Assembly: GCF_000313135.1 (NCBI RefSeq)
Contig: NW_004457592.1
Coordinates: 159,099 to 223,098 of the forward strand
Source: Acanthamoeba castellanii str. Neff
Lineage: Eukaryota; Discosea; Longamoebia; Acanthamoebidae
Direction: 5' to 3'
DNA: 64,000 bases
Shown here: positions 1 to 10,818 of the stretch, piece by piece
How the letters are laid out: every line of letters starts with the position of its first letter
Numbering within the stretch: position 1 is the first letter of the stretch
Notes under the pieces: generated by a model
Seen by the model: the letters and a program-made list of their open reading frames with translations, nothing else
Database searches by the model: none
Told to the model about the DNA's origin: nothing
Translations under genes and position numbers: made by a program

Positions 1-228
1 ACGCCACCGCCGACGTCTTCGTCTCCCAACTCTTCGTCGCCCACCTCCACGTCGTCGCCTCCCTCGCGCAACCCAACACATCACCCCAGCTAGCTGCCCG
101 GCACCACACAAAACCCAAAAAGAAAAATGAGAAAAACTCTACTATTCTTCCATTTTCATTTTGTCCATTTTAGGAAAAATAGCATCTTCACCGTTTTTTG
201 TTTTGTTTTATTTGGTAGGTCTTGTCTT
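1..228 (+). other. left-edge sequence, possible 3' end of an upstream gene
   Basis: The first ~120 bases are C/G-rich and exon-like, with an open frame (third base onward) reading ATADVFVSQLFVAHLHVVAS and stopping near 172. The reverse strand is also open here, so strand and coding status are uncertain. From about 120 to 228 the sequence becomes T-rich and looks like UTR or promoter of the next gene. Confidence 0.2.
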
Positions 229-1288
229 ATGGTGACTTGTGGTGTGGCACGAAGAACATGGTGCTCCCTTGCCAGCACCGCGCTGCTGCTACTCCTTGCG
301 GTGGCGGTGGCGTTGAGCGAGGCCAAGAGCTACGGCGTCAAGTCCCTCTCCAATACCTCGTGTGTCTTGCGCAGGGCATTGCAGCGTCAGAGCCCTACCT
401 CCTCGGGGATGACCGCAGCCCACTGGTGGTGGGCGCCACGGGCCTCTACTACGTGAGCGACGACGTCACGAGCAACTCCGACCCGAGCAACATCACCCTC
501 AGGTCCACCTCCACCACCCTCATAGACGGCCTCTTCTCCGACCTCGGCGATGGCTCCTTCTGGACCTTCGCCACGTCGTCGACCACCTGGTTCAGCTTTG
601 ATGTCGCCGACGTCGACCCCTCTGCGCGCATTACCCACTTGATCCCGCTGGTGCCCGACACCGACGGCGCGCTCGTGACCGACTGGCGTCGCGGCATCGT
701 GGTGCTGTCGGCCCCGCTGAACCCCAACAGCGACTACTATGAAAGCCGCCAGCCGTCGGTGTTCCTGGGCATGGGCGAACTGGTGTTCGCCGCTGCCATC
801 GACGGCCCGTCGGACGAGGCCGGCGTGTTCCTGGTCACCATCGCCACGGGCCAGGTCACGCGCATCCAGGGTCCGGCCGAGAGCAACAGCGCGTCGTGGA
901 CCACGTCGCCGCCGGCCACGCTGACCAGGAACTGGGCCAGGTGGGGCGTTATGGAGCGCAGCGCGGGGAGCGCCATCACCCTGCTGGCCGCCGGACGCAA
1001 CTTCTCGAAGAGTGGCGCGAAGGACGGCGGCATCTACCGCTACAACCTCGACGGCTCGGCCCGGGCGAGGGTGTACCGCCACTACCTGGGCGATGCGGCC
1101 ACGTTCACAGTCAACTACTGGCAGGCAAGAGCGTGCCCAGCGACATCGCTACGCTTACGCAGAGCGAGTGGGTGTTGTCGTGCGAGGCTGACCACTGGCA
1201 CGCCAGTGGGGCGGCCATCTCCACACCGTGCTATGGGTGCTTGCTTCTGTCAACCATGTGGTCCTCATTCTTTTCTTATCTCCTTTGA
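229..1288 (+). CDS. putative secreted or surface protein with signal peptide (frame interrupted)
   Basis: I do not recognise the family. The ATG at 229 opens a classic signal peptide: a basic start, then the hydrophobic core STALLLLLAVAVALSEA. The body, rich in Ser, Thr, Asp and aromatic residues (…DVTSNSDPSNITLRSTST…), is in another frame from about 383, just after a CAG, so a very short intron or an indel lies near 360-385. A second frame change near 1122-1127 gives GKSVPSDIATLTQSEWVLSC and a stop at 1288. The C-terminus is hydrophobic (CYGCLLLSTMWSSFFSYLL), which with the signal peptide would suit a GPI or tail anchor. TGTAAATAAAAC at about 1303-1314 is a plausible poly(A) signal. It converges on the Trx-PUL gene 110 bp away. 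The two frame changes may be assembly indels, unmodelled introns or real decay. Confidence 0.5.
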
Positions 1289-1398
1289 TTGCGTTGGCGG
1301 TGATGTAAATAAAACAAAAGAGAAACAGATCAGGGCTGAAGCAGACTTGTGGTGTGTTGAAATTTCTCTATTTTTTGAAGCGGGGAAGGGGTACTCAG

Positions 1399-3595
1399 TC
1401 AGTCTTCGGCGAGGAGCTGGGCCAGCTCGGAGAGGGCCAGGCCGAGCGGGGTGGCGGCGGTGGGCGCCGCGGGGAGGCCAAAGAAGGCCAGCTCGCTCTT
1501 GGCCGCGGCCTTGAGGCTGGGCTGGGCCGACACCAGCGACCCGAGGGCCAGCGCAAACCGCAGCTTGGCATCGTCTTCTGACTCCACCGCCAAACACTAC
1601 GTACCCACGCGCACGTCAGCTGTTGCGTTGCGTTGCGTGCAATGCGGTGCGTGCGGTGCATTTCATACCGAAGCGATAGTCGCCAGGGTGTGTTGGGGCT
1701 CCTCGCCGGATCCCTCCTTGTCGCACGCCGACGCTTTCACATAGCTGTTGCACGCCACCACCATGAGTACCGTGTCGCGCATGCGTGTGTGTCGTGTCGT
1801 TGGTCGTGTCGTGTCGCACACGCACGTACTTGAGGAGGAACGTGGCCACCGCGAGCCGAACCTGCTTGTTGTCGTGGGCTTTGAACTGCTTCACCAGCCC
1901 CAGGGCCTGTGCATCACCCACCCCCAAGACCAATGGTTAATTTAATGTGTGCAATTGCGGTGGCAGAAAGCGTAAGGTGGCGGGCTGACGTACGGTGACG
2001 TGGCCGGCCAGGAGCTTGCGGGTGGAGCGGTGGTAGAAGCAGTTGGCCAGGAAGCGCACGCCCATGAGAACGCCGCCCAGGCCCGAGCCGCTGCCGTCGG
2101 CCAGCAGCCCCAGCACTCGCTCCATGCTACCGCCGCTGCCCGCCGCCATGCGGGCGTAGTGCTCGGCCGCCGACTCGATCAGCACCACCCGACGCAGGAT
2201 GTCCAGCACTTGGATGACAACACACACACACAACACACACAACACACACACGACATCGTCAGCCATCGACCGCGCATGCGTGAAGAATCTGAAGGAATGT
2301 ACGGGGGAATGCGGAGGAGGCGGGCCACGAGGCGAGAAGGCGGTCGAGAAGCGCGAGGCCCGCTTCGGGAACCACAGTGCCTGTAGGGTGGGTGGTCAGT
2401 GCGTGCGGCACGCACGCGCGGGGTCGAGCCAAACACGAACCAAAGTAGCGCGCGTTCTGGGTGAGCGTGAAGAGCGACTTGAGCTGCGCGAGGGTGGTTA
2501 TACCCGTCATGTGGCCCTCCTGCGCCATTCAAGCCACCTAAACAACGTGAGTACGTAGTGTGTGTGTGTGTGTGTCTGTGTGTCGTGTGTGTGGCGAAGA
2601 TGATTATGGAGGCGAACCTTGCCGAGAAGCTGCCCATTGAACTGGAGGATTTTGGTCCACACCGAATCGATGTTGCGCTCGCCTTCAAAGATGGCATACA
2701 AGTCCTGCCCGTCGTCGCGGCCACCCCACAGTCAGCTCCCACGACACCGCACACGCACCACCGCACACGCACACACATGTGTGGTGACAGTGGCTGTTGT
2801 GTAAATACGCACCGGTGGGAAGGACTTGAATCGCTTCGTGACGACGCCGGGGGCGGTCGAAGGTCCCGCCTCGCCCGCGTGGAGGCTCACCAGCCTCTCG
2901 AGCTCGGCTGCGTTCGCGCCCTGCGCCCCCCACCCAACCACCACCACCACGCCGACGACGAAGTTTCGCGAGTGAATGCGAGTAGGACGACGATGATGGC
3001 AACGATTGGAGGAGAAGGCTGATTACCCGCAGTTCTTGCACGAGCGCTACGTTCTTGTAGAACTTTAAGAAAGAACGAAGACGACGATTGGAATGGCGAC
3101 GACGACGATTGACGAAGAAGGAGAGTTCAGTGTACGGTGGTACGTGTGCGATGGCGAGTGTGGTGGTGGCGCGTGTGCGTGTGCGTGTGCGTGTGCGGTG
3201 GTACCTGGAAGGTGGGCATGGCGGTGACTCCGCACGCCGAGCTGATGCCCTGCCACGAGCGGTGTGATGTCAACAAACTGCACGCACGGCCGCACGCACA
3301 CGAGCAGTGGTGGTGGTGGGTACCGAGTTGCGGTCGACGTCGACCTTGAGGAAGACGGCAGCGGAGGCGTACTCGCGGCTGAGGCGCTCGAACACGGGCG
3401 CCACCACCCGACACGGCCCACACCACACGGCGTGGAAGTCGACCACCACCTGCGTACAGGTTTGTCATTGATTTAGAGATGGAAATGTATCCAGCGCAAT
3501 CAAAAACAGAGAGGTACGAGGCGATCGCCAGCAGTCTCAAGGAGCAGGCGCCACTCCTCCTCGCCCTCCACCACGGTGATCGTCTCCTCGTCCAT
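1399..3595 (-). CDS. thioredoxin-PUL domain protein
   Basis: At least eight exons. After [15 protein letters not shown] (start at 3595) comes a thioredoxin fold with the intact redox motif WCGPC (about 3400), the strand [10 protein letters not shown], the cis-Pro loop [11 protein letters not shown] (about 3215) and the closing segment [20 protein letters not shown]. The C-terminal half is an armadillo-like PUL domain: [71 protein letters not shown] and [13 protein letters not shown] match the helical repeats of PLAA/Ufd3/Lub1. In that family PUL binds Cdc48/p97, so a redox-active p97/ubiquitin cofactor is the natural inference. Thioredoxin-PUL fusions are known in other eukaryotes, sometimes with a PPPDE peptidase domain, which is absent here. 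The start is 110 bp from the divergent gene at 3706. Confidence 0.85.
1794..1809 (+). repeat. dispersed intron 16-mer, copy 1
   Basis: GTGTCGTTGGTCGTGT, exact, inside an intron of the Trx-PUL gene (antisense to that gene). Same word at 17335, 28575, 46205 and 53391. Confidence 0.9.
2748..2770 (+). repeat. dispersed intron 23-mer, copy A
   Basis: A 23-base word beginning CGCACACGCACCACC and ending GCACACGC, in a Trx-PUL intron. Exact copies lie at 11688-11710 and 23444-23466; a 21-base partial copy lies at 57456-57476. Confidence 0.9.
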
Positions 3596-3705
3596 CTTAA
3601 ACAGGAAAGAAAAAGGAAATAAATCAAATATAAAAAGAAATTCACAATTTTTTGAACGGGACATGTTGTGTAGCGCGCAGAACAAAGAAGAAGGAAGAGC
3701 TGGCA
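3596..3705. promoter_or_regulatory. shared 110-bp divergent promoter
   Basis: The region lies between the ATG of the Trx-PUL gene (minus) and the ATG at 3706 (plus). It is A/T-rich in its left half (AAATCAAATATAAAAAG around 3620) compared with the flanking exons. It must hold both start regions, so co-regulation is likely. No specific factor site is recognised. Confidence 0.5.
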
Positions 3706-4429
3706 ATGGAAGAAGAAGGCAACACCAGTAGCAACCAAAGGAAGCACAACAATAGAACCAGGGGTGAGAACACCGTCCCTCTGGAAGAGCTTGCAACCGC
3801 CATTGTGCAGGAGCTGGCCGCAAGTACGTCCTACTCGCCCGCCTCACTCCTCGAAAGGTGTGCTTATCGTACAAGACGAACCCCACTACTTGTTCAGACG
3901 GGCACATGGAGCTAAAGGACCTTCTGAAGGCGCTCAACATCAACAGCAGACGCGCTTACGAACTGCTAAACGGTGCGCCCCTCGGTGTTGACGTACTAAA
4001 CAGAGCTTCGTCGTCTGACACGACCAGCTGCTGTTGTTGTGTGCTTGCGCCACCAACCAGTCTTGTCGGCCGTGCCCAACGAACGCCCTATGCTGCAGAG
4101 AGTGAAGTACCCCCAACACTCCGAGCTCGTCTTCCTCGATGGCGAGCCGCTCCACCTGCCCAATATCGCCCTTCTGCCCAACAGCCTGGAGGTACCCCCA
4201 CCACCCTTCGATGGCGGACTTCATTACTCTCCTCTTTCTCATCCTTCCTCTTTCTTGCTTACCGTTCGCGTAGAGGGAGCTGCACGAGCTCCACCAGCTG
4301 CTGGGCTACGTGGCCACGGTGCCGCAGCGAGAGCGTAGTGGTGCGCCCGAGATGAAGAAGGCCCGCAACGACCCGCAGCCTGAACACCCAACGACGCTCG
4401 AGGAGCTGGCGAAGGCGAAGGAGGAGTGA
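3706..4429 (+). CDS. small unknown acidic/helical protein
   Basis: Four exons join in phase to roughly 150 residues: MEEEGNTSSNQRKHNN…, VPLEELATAIVQELAA, NGHMELKDLLKALNINS…AYELLN, VLSAVPNERPMLQRVKYP…GEPLHLPNIALLPNSLE, and a charged end …TTLEELAKAKEE (stop 4427-4429). The third intron region contains GTACTAAAC, close to a TACTAAC branch site. I do not recognise the family; no signal peptide, membrane segment or catalytic motif is visible. An upstream in-frame start at 3652 (MNGTCCVARR…) is possible. I prefer 3706 because 3652 falls in the A/T-rich promoter-like stretch. It shares a 110-bp start region with the Trx-PUL gene and converges on the SAM gene 98 bp away. Confidence 0.6.
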
Positions 4430-4527
4430 CAATGATCATGATGGTGACGGTATCTTGGAGGTGTATGTACAGTGCTGAAGAAAAAGAGAAGAAGAAGAAG
4501 AACAGACCTGGTGTCAGTCATCGCACC

Positions 4528-7500
4528 TCACTCGGCCGACGTCTTGATGTTGAGCTGATGCGGGTTGAAGTGGTACGGGGTGGCGCGGACTGGCCGCCGC
4601 TGGACGACGTCGAGCGCCGCGCTGTGCAATTCGAGGCGCTGCCGGAACTCCTCCACCTCCCGGTCGAGCTGCTCCTCTAGCGCCGGGTCCAACACCTCCG
4701 CCACCACAACGTCCACGGCCTTCGACGTCTTGTTCCTCTTCTTCGTTGATGGCGCCGCTCTTGCCGTCGTGCTCGGAGCCGTAGTACTCTTGCTGGTAGC
4801 CGACTGCTTGTTCTTCTTGGCCGCAGTTGTCGGCGGCGGCGGCGGCGGCTTGGTCTTGGGCGACTTCTTGATGAAGCTTTCTTGAGGGGCAAAGGCGCTT
4901 CATCGATCATCGCTGGCTGCGTCGGCGGCGGCTTGCCCGCGTTGCCCATCGTCGTTGCCTCTGCCTTCGCCTTCTGTGCAGGCTTGGCCTCGCCCGTGGC
5001 TGCAGTCGGGGGAGGTGGCGCGCAGTGAGGTGGTGCGGCCGCTGCACGTGGCAACCTGGTGGCGGCGACAGCCTTTCGTCGCGCGCGGTGTCTGGCCTTC
5101 TTCGCAGCCCTTGCCGACGTCGTCGTGCAGCACGCCGAGTGTTCGGTGGCCGACAGCGACGAAGACGACGGCGGAGAGTAGTTGAAGGACGACGACGAGA
5201 AGGTCGAGGCTGCCGACGACCCGGCCATGCCAAATAAGGGAGAGGATGGAAAGCTGTGGAGGGGGCTTCGGGTGAAGGCGTTGGTGCCGGCAGAGTGCGT
5301 GGATGGGCCGAAGTGTTTCGACGCCGCTAGGGGCAAGTCGGCCCCATTGATGAACGACAGCAGCTCCGCCACCGATCGCGTGTCCTCTGTACAGAGGGTA
5401 AGTGTGAAAGGTAAGAAGGCACGAGAAGGCGATGTCGATGGTTCGCACGCATGGTGGTGGGTACGGCAAAGCGGGCATACATACCGGGGCGGTGGCCATC
5501 GACCGAAGACGGGTGCCCCCGCTCACCGAGCTTGGGGCGGGAGACGCTGGAGTGGTGCATCGGCGTCTCCTTGTGGTCGATCTGGTACAGGTTCGGCTCA
5601 TTCGAGTAGAAGAGACGCAGAGCTACGATACACACGCGCCACGCTTAGCCACCACACACAGAACACATGGCTATGTGTAGTAGTATCGTGAAGTAAGTAC
5701 CGCCGGAGGGCAGCTCAGCTTTAATCTTCTTCACAGCTGCGAGGATGGCGCTTCGGTCTGCCTCGTCGGTGAACCCCATCTTTAGTACAGACGGCAGAAG
5801 AAGAAAGAAAGAAGAGGCGGCCCGTGGTCAGATCCGGTCATGGTAGAGAATGGGGCGGCGGCAGGATTATACCTCAAGCAGGCCGCTGTCGTCGAGCAGG
5901 GGAAGGCTGTCGATGGAGATGTTGTGCTTGGCAAACACATCGGCATATTTCTGCAGGACCAGATCCTGCAGCAGCGACTCTGACGCAGAATAGTAGAACT
6001 GCACCTCCTTCATTTCACGGACCTGTTGTCATTTCACAAGCATGTTGGGTGAGCGTGAACGACGATTGCGGATTCAAAGAGCAAAGAGCAGGGCATCTCC
6101 CCACGTACGGCAATCTTCATCTTCTCTCGAGCGGCGTTGCAGTCGATCAAGCGATTGATGGTGTGATCGTTGAGGATGGTGAGCGACTCGATGAAGTCCA
6201 CCATGAGGTTCTTGGAGAAGACCAGCGCGTACTCGTCCAGCTCCAGGTCTCTCAGCCAATAGGCCATGGCTATTAGAAAAGCGGTGTTGTTTTCGCAAGT
6301 CAGCACCATGACCGAACCACCGTAGCAACTGACCCACCATGTACAGTTCTGGTTACCTTTGACAGCGTACGAGGGTGAGAACTCGAGGGACTGGAGGGCG
6401 GAGAGGAGCTCCTTGTCTTGATTGGTGACCCCCATCTCGTCGATGATGAAGAAGTTGACCAGCGGCAGGGCGTAGAACGGCACCTCATATCTAGAGGGAG
6501 TAGACATCGAGGAGACAAGCAGGTCAGGCAGGCCCCCGAGAGACGCGCGCCACGTATAACCCCCCCCCACCGCAAGGGGCGGACGCAAAGGGCCACCGGT
6601 CACAGGTGCGAGATACGAACCGCGCAAACTGGTAGGCGTATCGTTCCAGGCCACTCCATTGCAGCCAGGCGAAGGTCGCTGCCGGCGAGAAGAAGGGGTC
6701 GTTAGCGCCACAGGCCACTCATGACACGCGCAAGGATGAGAGCGGTACCTTCGGCAGAGGAGAACTCGCGGTAGTACTTGGTGGCGTGGAAGAAGTGGGC
6801 AGTGCGGGTAGGGTTGAGGCCCATATGCACAAAGTCGCTTTCCCTGAGCACCGCGATCGTGCGTAGGCCCACCCTGTGCTTCATGAACGCCTCTTCGTAC
6901 ACGCCCAACCCCAGGTATCGCAGCCATAGGCCCACGACTGCGGCCAGCCACCAGCACCAATATGTGTGCCAAAAAGACATTAGCAAGTTCGGCATCTGGT
7001 CCGTTTAGCTAATGACGAGGAGAAAGAGTGCGTACACTGAAACTCGTTGAGGTCCTGCAGCCGCTTGACTGCGCGCATAATAGCGTTGCGATCGTTCGCC
7101 GAGGCGACTCCGATGTCCTCGAGGATGTTTGGGCGGAGGTAGGGCAACACCAAAAAGTCGTCCACGCCGCTGCGTTCGAACGCCGCTCGGTGGTGGTCCA
7201 TGCCCAGACTCGCCAGCCATTCATCGACAGCTGTACGCGTATGAGGCAGCAGAACACGTCCAAGCGAATAGTGAGTTTCCTGAGCTGCTTGAACGTTGTG
7301 CGTGAATGTATGTGAACGACACCGCTGTACCTTTGCCGCTGCCGTAGGGCTTTAGGAGGTAGTGCCTGTGCGGGGCAGCCACAAGCACGCGGCCCGGGCT
7401 GAGTGCGCGCTTGACGGATGTGGAGGGCTGGAGCTGCCGTGATCGCTGCTCGTCAGCGAAGCAGCGCGCATCCTGACCCAGGTGACGCAGCAACTTGCTG

Positions 7501-8077
7501 AGTGGCTCTGTGTTGCGAGCAGCAGTGGAGGTCAGCACTCGATGAAAGCGAAGAACTGAGGTGAGAAAACGAACCAGCAGGCTCGAACTCAAACATGAGA
7601 CCCTCCACTTCGCAGCAAACCGTGGAGCCCAGGTCCAGACAGTAGGCCACAAGCATGGTGTTGGTGTCCTCACCTGAGTCAGCCAGCGGTTAGTGCGTTA
7701 GTACGTACGTAAAGCAGCAGCAAGGAATGGCAAAAGGATGCAGATTTTAAAGTAATATTGAAGATGGAAGTACCGCTGGCGCAGGTAGGTAGAGAACGAA
7801 GAGAGGCAGGGGTTCGTTTATGTGTATTGGTCTCCCGCTCGCGATCCAGCACGAGCTCGTCCAGAGACGAGGAGAGAAGGAGGGGCAGACCCACTTCCTT
7901 CCTGTGGTCGAGGCTGAGGCGCGACCAGTCGGCAAGCGTCCCTATCCAATGGTCATCGAGCAATTGAGTAGCACGTTCGATTTCATCTTCGTTTCGCGCG
8001 AGTCGTTTGCCGATCTCATGCACAAGCGCCCTTATGGGTTCTTCCTCTGATTCAATTTTGTTCCCATTTGCTTTCAT
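4528..8077 (-). CDS. five-SAM-domain scaffold protein
   Basis: The start at 8077 gives MKANGNKIESEEEPIRAL… followed by a helical region (ALVHEIGKRLARNEDEIERA) and a loosely conserved segment (SKLLRHLGQDARCFADEQRS). Five tandem sterile alpha motif domains follow: WLASLGMDHHRAAFERSGV… (about 7210-7040); LWLRYLGLGVYEEAFMKH… (about 6945-6755); WLQWSGLERYAYQFA…IIDEMGV (about 6665-6365); WLRDLELDEYALVFSKNLMV… (about 6260-6120); and LVLQKYADVFAKHNISIDSL…MGFTDEADRSAILAAVKKI (about 5980-5705). The tail is low-complexity (Ser, Ala, Pro, Lys) and ends …NPHQLNIKTSAE. SAM domains usually polymerise or bind other SAM domains or RNA, so a scaffold is inferred; no kinase, GAP or other catalytic domain is seen. 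One frame change without splice sites sits between 4870 and 4903 and is probably an assembly indel. Confidence 0.8.
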
Positions 8078-8244
8078 CTCTTCCTGGATGACGTTTTGGC
8101 GCTACTTTGGGGAGTACATTTCTTCACAACTTTTCCCTTTTCTTCCGTGAACTATTCTTGTTTTTGTTTTTTCACAGGAACTTCTCTATTTTTTCCCTGT
8201 CTACAACATAAAAAATAACAAATAGTTAAAACAATCCCCAGTCG

Positions 8245-10731
8245 TCCTTTTTCTTCTCCAAGTTGATGCATTGAGCAGACTAGCTGTGTGTTTCACTTTG
8301 TGGAGGTAGTGGGCCATGTTAACCATTGTAGCTTTGCTGTCAGGTTCACCAGAAAAAGTGTAATACATTCTCCAGCTGCTGAGGACAAGCCTTAACTTAT
8401 GGTAATTTGAAATGAGAGGTCACAAGTGACTGGAGCACAGGTCTCATCTGGTTGTTGAGATCCAGTGAAACATCTGCACACAAGAGGGAGTTGTAGGAGA
8501 CAGAGGTGTGTGGGTCAGTGGTCAAGTGGTAGGACCCATCCATTGCTTCATCCAGTGAGACTGATGGAACCATTGATGGGCTAATCCAATGGCTCCAGGT
8601 CTGAGAGAAGCTCAGACTGAGCATGTATGTACAGATAACCCAGCTGAATGGGTCACTAGTGAGCTGCTCTGGAGGTGGCCTATTGAAAAGAGAGACAAGA
8701 TCCTGGTAGGATTTCTTCATGGCCTGGGCATTGTTGAGCTCAGTGAGGGCAGAGAGGCTATCCTTGAGGGTGGTGGTATCAAGCTGAGCTAAGAGAAGAG
8801 GAAGGGGAGAGTCAAAGGGACAGATGTTGAGGAAGGAGTAGGGACCCATCCACAGAGAGGCAGAGGGATGGTAGTCCTTAGTGAACATCTACACATCATT
8901 TTCATAGGCAGGAGAAGCAGAAGACATGAGGCCTGGAGTTGTTATGAACACCATGGATATAGGGATCCATCCAGGATTTGATAGACCAGCACTCAAGAAG
9001 GAATATAGGCTCAGGGTGAAGGTGGGGTGTGGAATACCAGTCCTGCAGACCTTGCTTGACAGCCTTGACAGTAAGGACCTGTGGATTATACTTCATGCCT
9101 GAGGATATTCTATTGTGTACATGATAGGTAAGGGGAGTAATACCATGTTGGTGTACATGGTTATCCTTGCCCTTGCCTGTGCTGTCATGTTGGTGGAGGT
9201 CCTTCCAGTTTGAAGAGTATCCATGATGGAGAAGTTGGCCATTTTGTTCTCAGAGATTCCATAAGCAAGCATGAATGCCTGCCTGCAAACTCACTACTGG
9301 TGTAGAGTGAGAGGAAGCTATCTCCAATGAGCTGTAGTATTAAGAAAGTTGAGAATTATGGGGATATCAAATAGAAGTGTGGGACAAACCAGGTATCACT
9401 CATCTATCAACTCCTACATCAACTGCTCACCCATGGAGGCATCAGAACACCAGAAGAAGATGATTTCTAAAGTGATTTTTTGGAAACTAGCACATTTAAG
9501 GTGAGTGTTGGTGGGCAAATTGGGTATGCCTTTGAGGTGCTTCTGGTACCTGGAATGACAATAAAGGCATAATCTGAAGTACATGGTGCAGTGTTTTGAC
9601 CCCAGTGTCTTTGGCCAGGCTTTTGAGAAGGTAATTATTAGGTCAAAGGTGTTTATGGGCATTACAGGGCAGCAAACTCATGGTCTAAGATCTGCTCAGC
9701 TCCTGCTGTCTGCAACTCTCTAGATTGTTGGGTGCATGCATGGAGGTAGCTGAGCTTGTGATCCTTGCACACCCTCACCCAAGCATGAGACATTTTGGCC
9801 CATGCACTGAGTGGGACATGAAAGAGGTGGTTGCCTGTTGGCACAACTGGTTTGGATGTGGCTGTTGAACTAGAGCCTGTGGTGTGTGGTGGTGGTGTAG
9901 GGAAGCCAACAGAGTTGCAAGCAGTGATGGTGGCCAAGATGTGCTGGTCACAGACAAGAAGGTGGGTCACTTGCATGGAGTTCTGCTGTCTGAAGTGCCA
10001 CACATTCATGACAGCAACTGCAAGGTGCATGACCTTGAAGACAACATCATTGCAGATGCACAATCAAGGAAGCAGCAAGCTCATGGTGGGTTGGGGTGTG
10101 TAGGTGGGGGGTACCTGGAACAACTACCAGACTCCTACCATAGCTGTCAAGGTCATCCTTGCATCACCAAATGCAGAATTTTTGCAACACACTTTCATGG
10201 AAGAACCTGGGCAGGCACTTGCCAAAGTTGCACACTGGACCAACATAGGACTGAAGCCACTTCTTTGTTGACAGCTGTGTTGATTGGTACTGGCTGGGAA
10301 GCTTCTCAACAGCTGAAGGGTATGTGTGGTGGCAGGTGGATGGTGCAGGCATTGGGGGCCAGGTGGAGGTGGAGGGAGGATGTGGCACAATGCCCCTGTC
10401 TTTATTGTTACTGAAACAGTGCTTGTGTTTGCATACATGCTCTGCCACCAAACAAGTGCAAAAGTGACCCACCTGGAAATCAGACTTAAATGGAAGCAAT
10501 TTTTGTCTGGTTTTGTCCAGCCAAAACTGCCCAGTGTGACTAGGAGGAATGACAGCACACCAACTTCAGGTTACACTGTAGTCATCCTGATCCATTTTTC
10601 AAAGCCCTGGTATCAGGGTACTAGTCACACTTGGCACTATTAAACCAATAGTTATGCCCACATTGAGCTATTTATTATCATGTATTGCTTTAGTTTTTAT
10701 TTGTTGATTTTTTTTTATGATGTAGTGGTGG
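8245..10731. other. 2.49-kb block completely free of CpG
   Basis: Line-by-line reading finds no CG dinucleotide between the CG at 8243-8244 and the one at 10732-10733. Neighbouring exons and introns have many CGs per 100 bases. The block is rich in TG and CA, the deamination products of CG, and still has moderate G+C. No splice-like gene model, terminal inverted repeat or target-site duplication is visible. Known biology: zero CpG with TG/CA excess is the scar of long-term cytosine methylation, as on silenced transposons and integrated viral DNA. What the segment originally was cannot be told from here. Confidence 0.85.
8397..8888 (-). pseudogene. ORF remnant in the CpG-free block (163 codons)
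   Basis: An uninterrupted frame starts MFTKDYHPSASLWMGPYSF and contains NNAQAMKKSYQDLVSLFNRP and DLNNQMRPVLQSLVTSHFKLP. It looks protein-like but matches no family I know. Related minus-strand remnants may be at about 8902-9096, 9662-10063 (…KMSHAWVRVCKDHKLSYLH…) and 10164-10499, in different frames. The Trp-, Cys-, His- and Gln-rich wording fits loss of CGN arginine codons by deamination. It is most likely debris of one mobile or foreign element. A + strand frame at 9884-10414 overlaps it and cannot be excluded. Confidence 0.3.
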
Positions 10732-10818
10732 CGGAGGGTACCCAGAAGGAATGTTGTTGATGGGAAGCCATCGCCGCTGTTCGGCACAAGACGCCTCGCA
10801 AGCTGCACAACTGCCCGG

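Noticed and set aside
3137..3747. 206-codon minus frame covering the Trx exons
   Set aside because: It runs through two introns. Only the 20-residue stretch [20 protein letters not shown] within it is a real exon.
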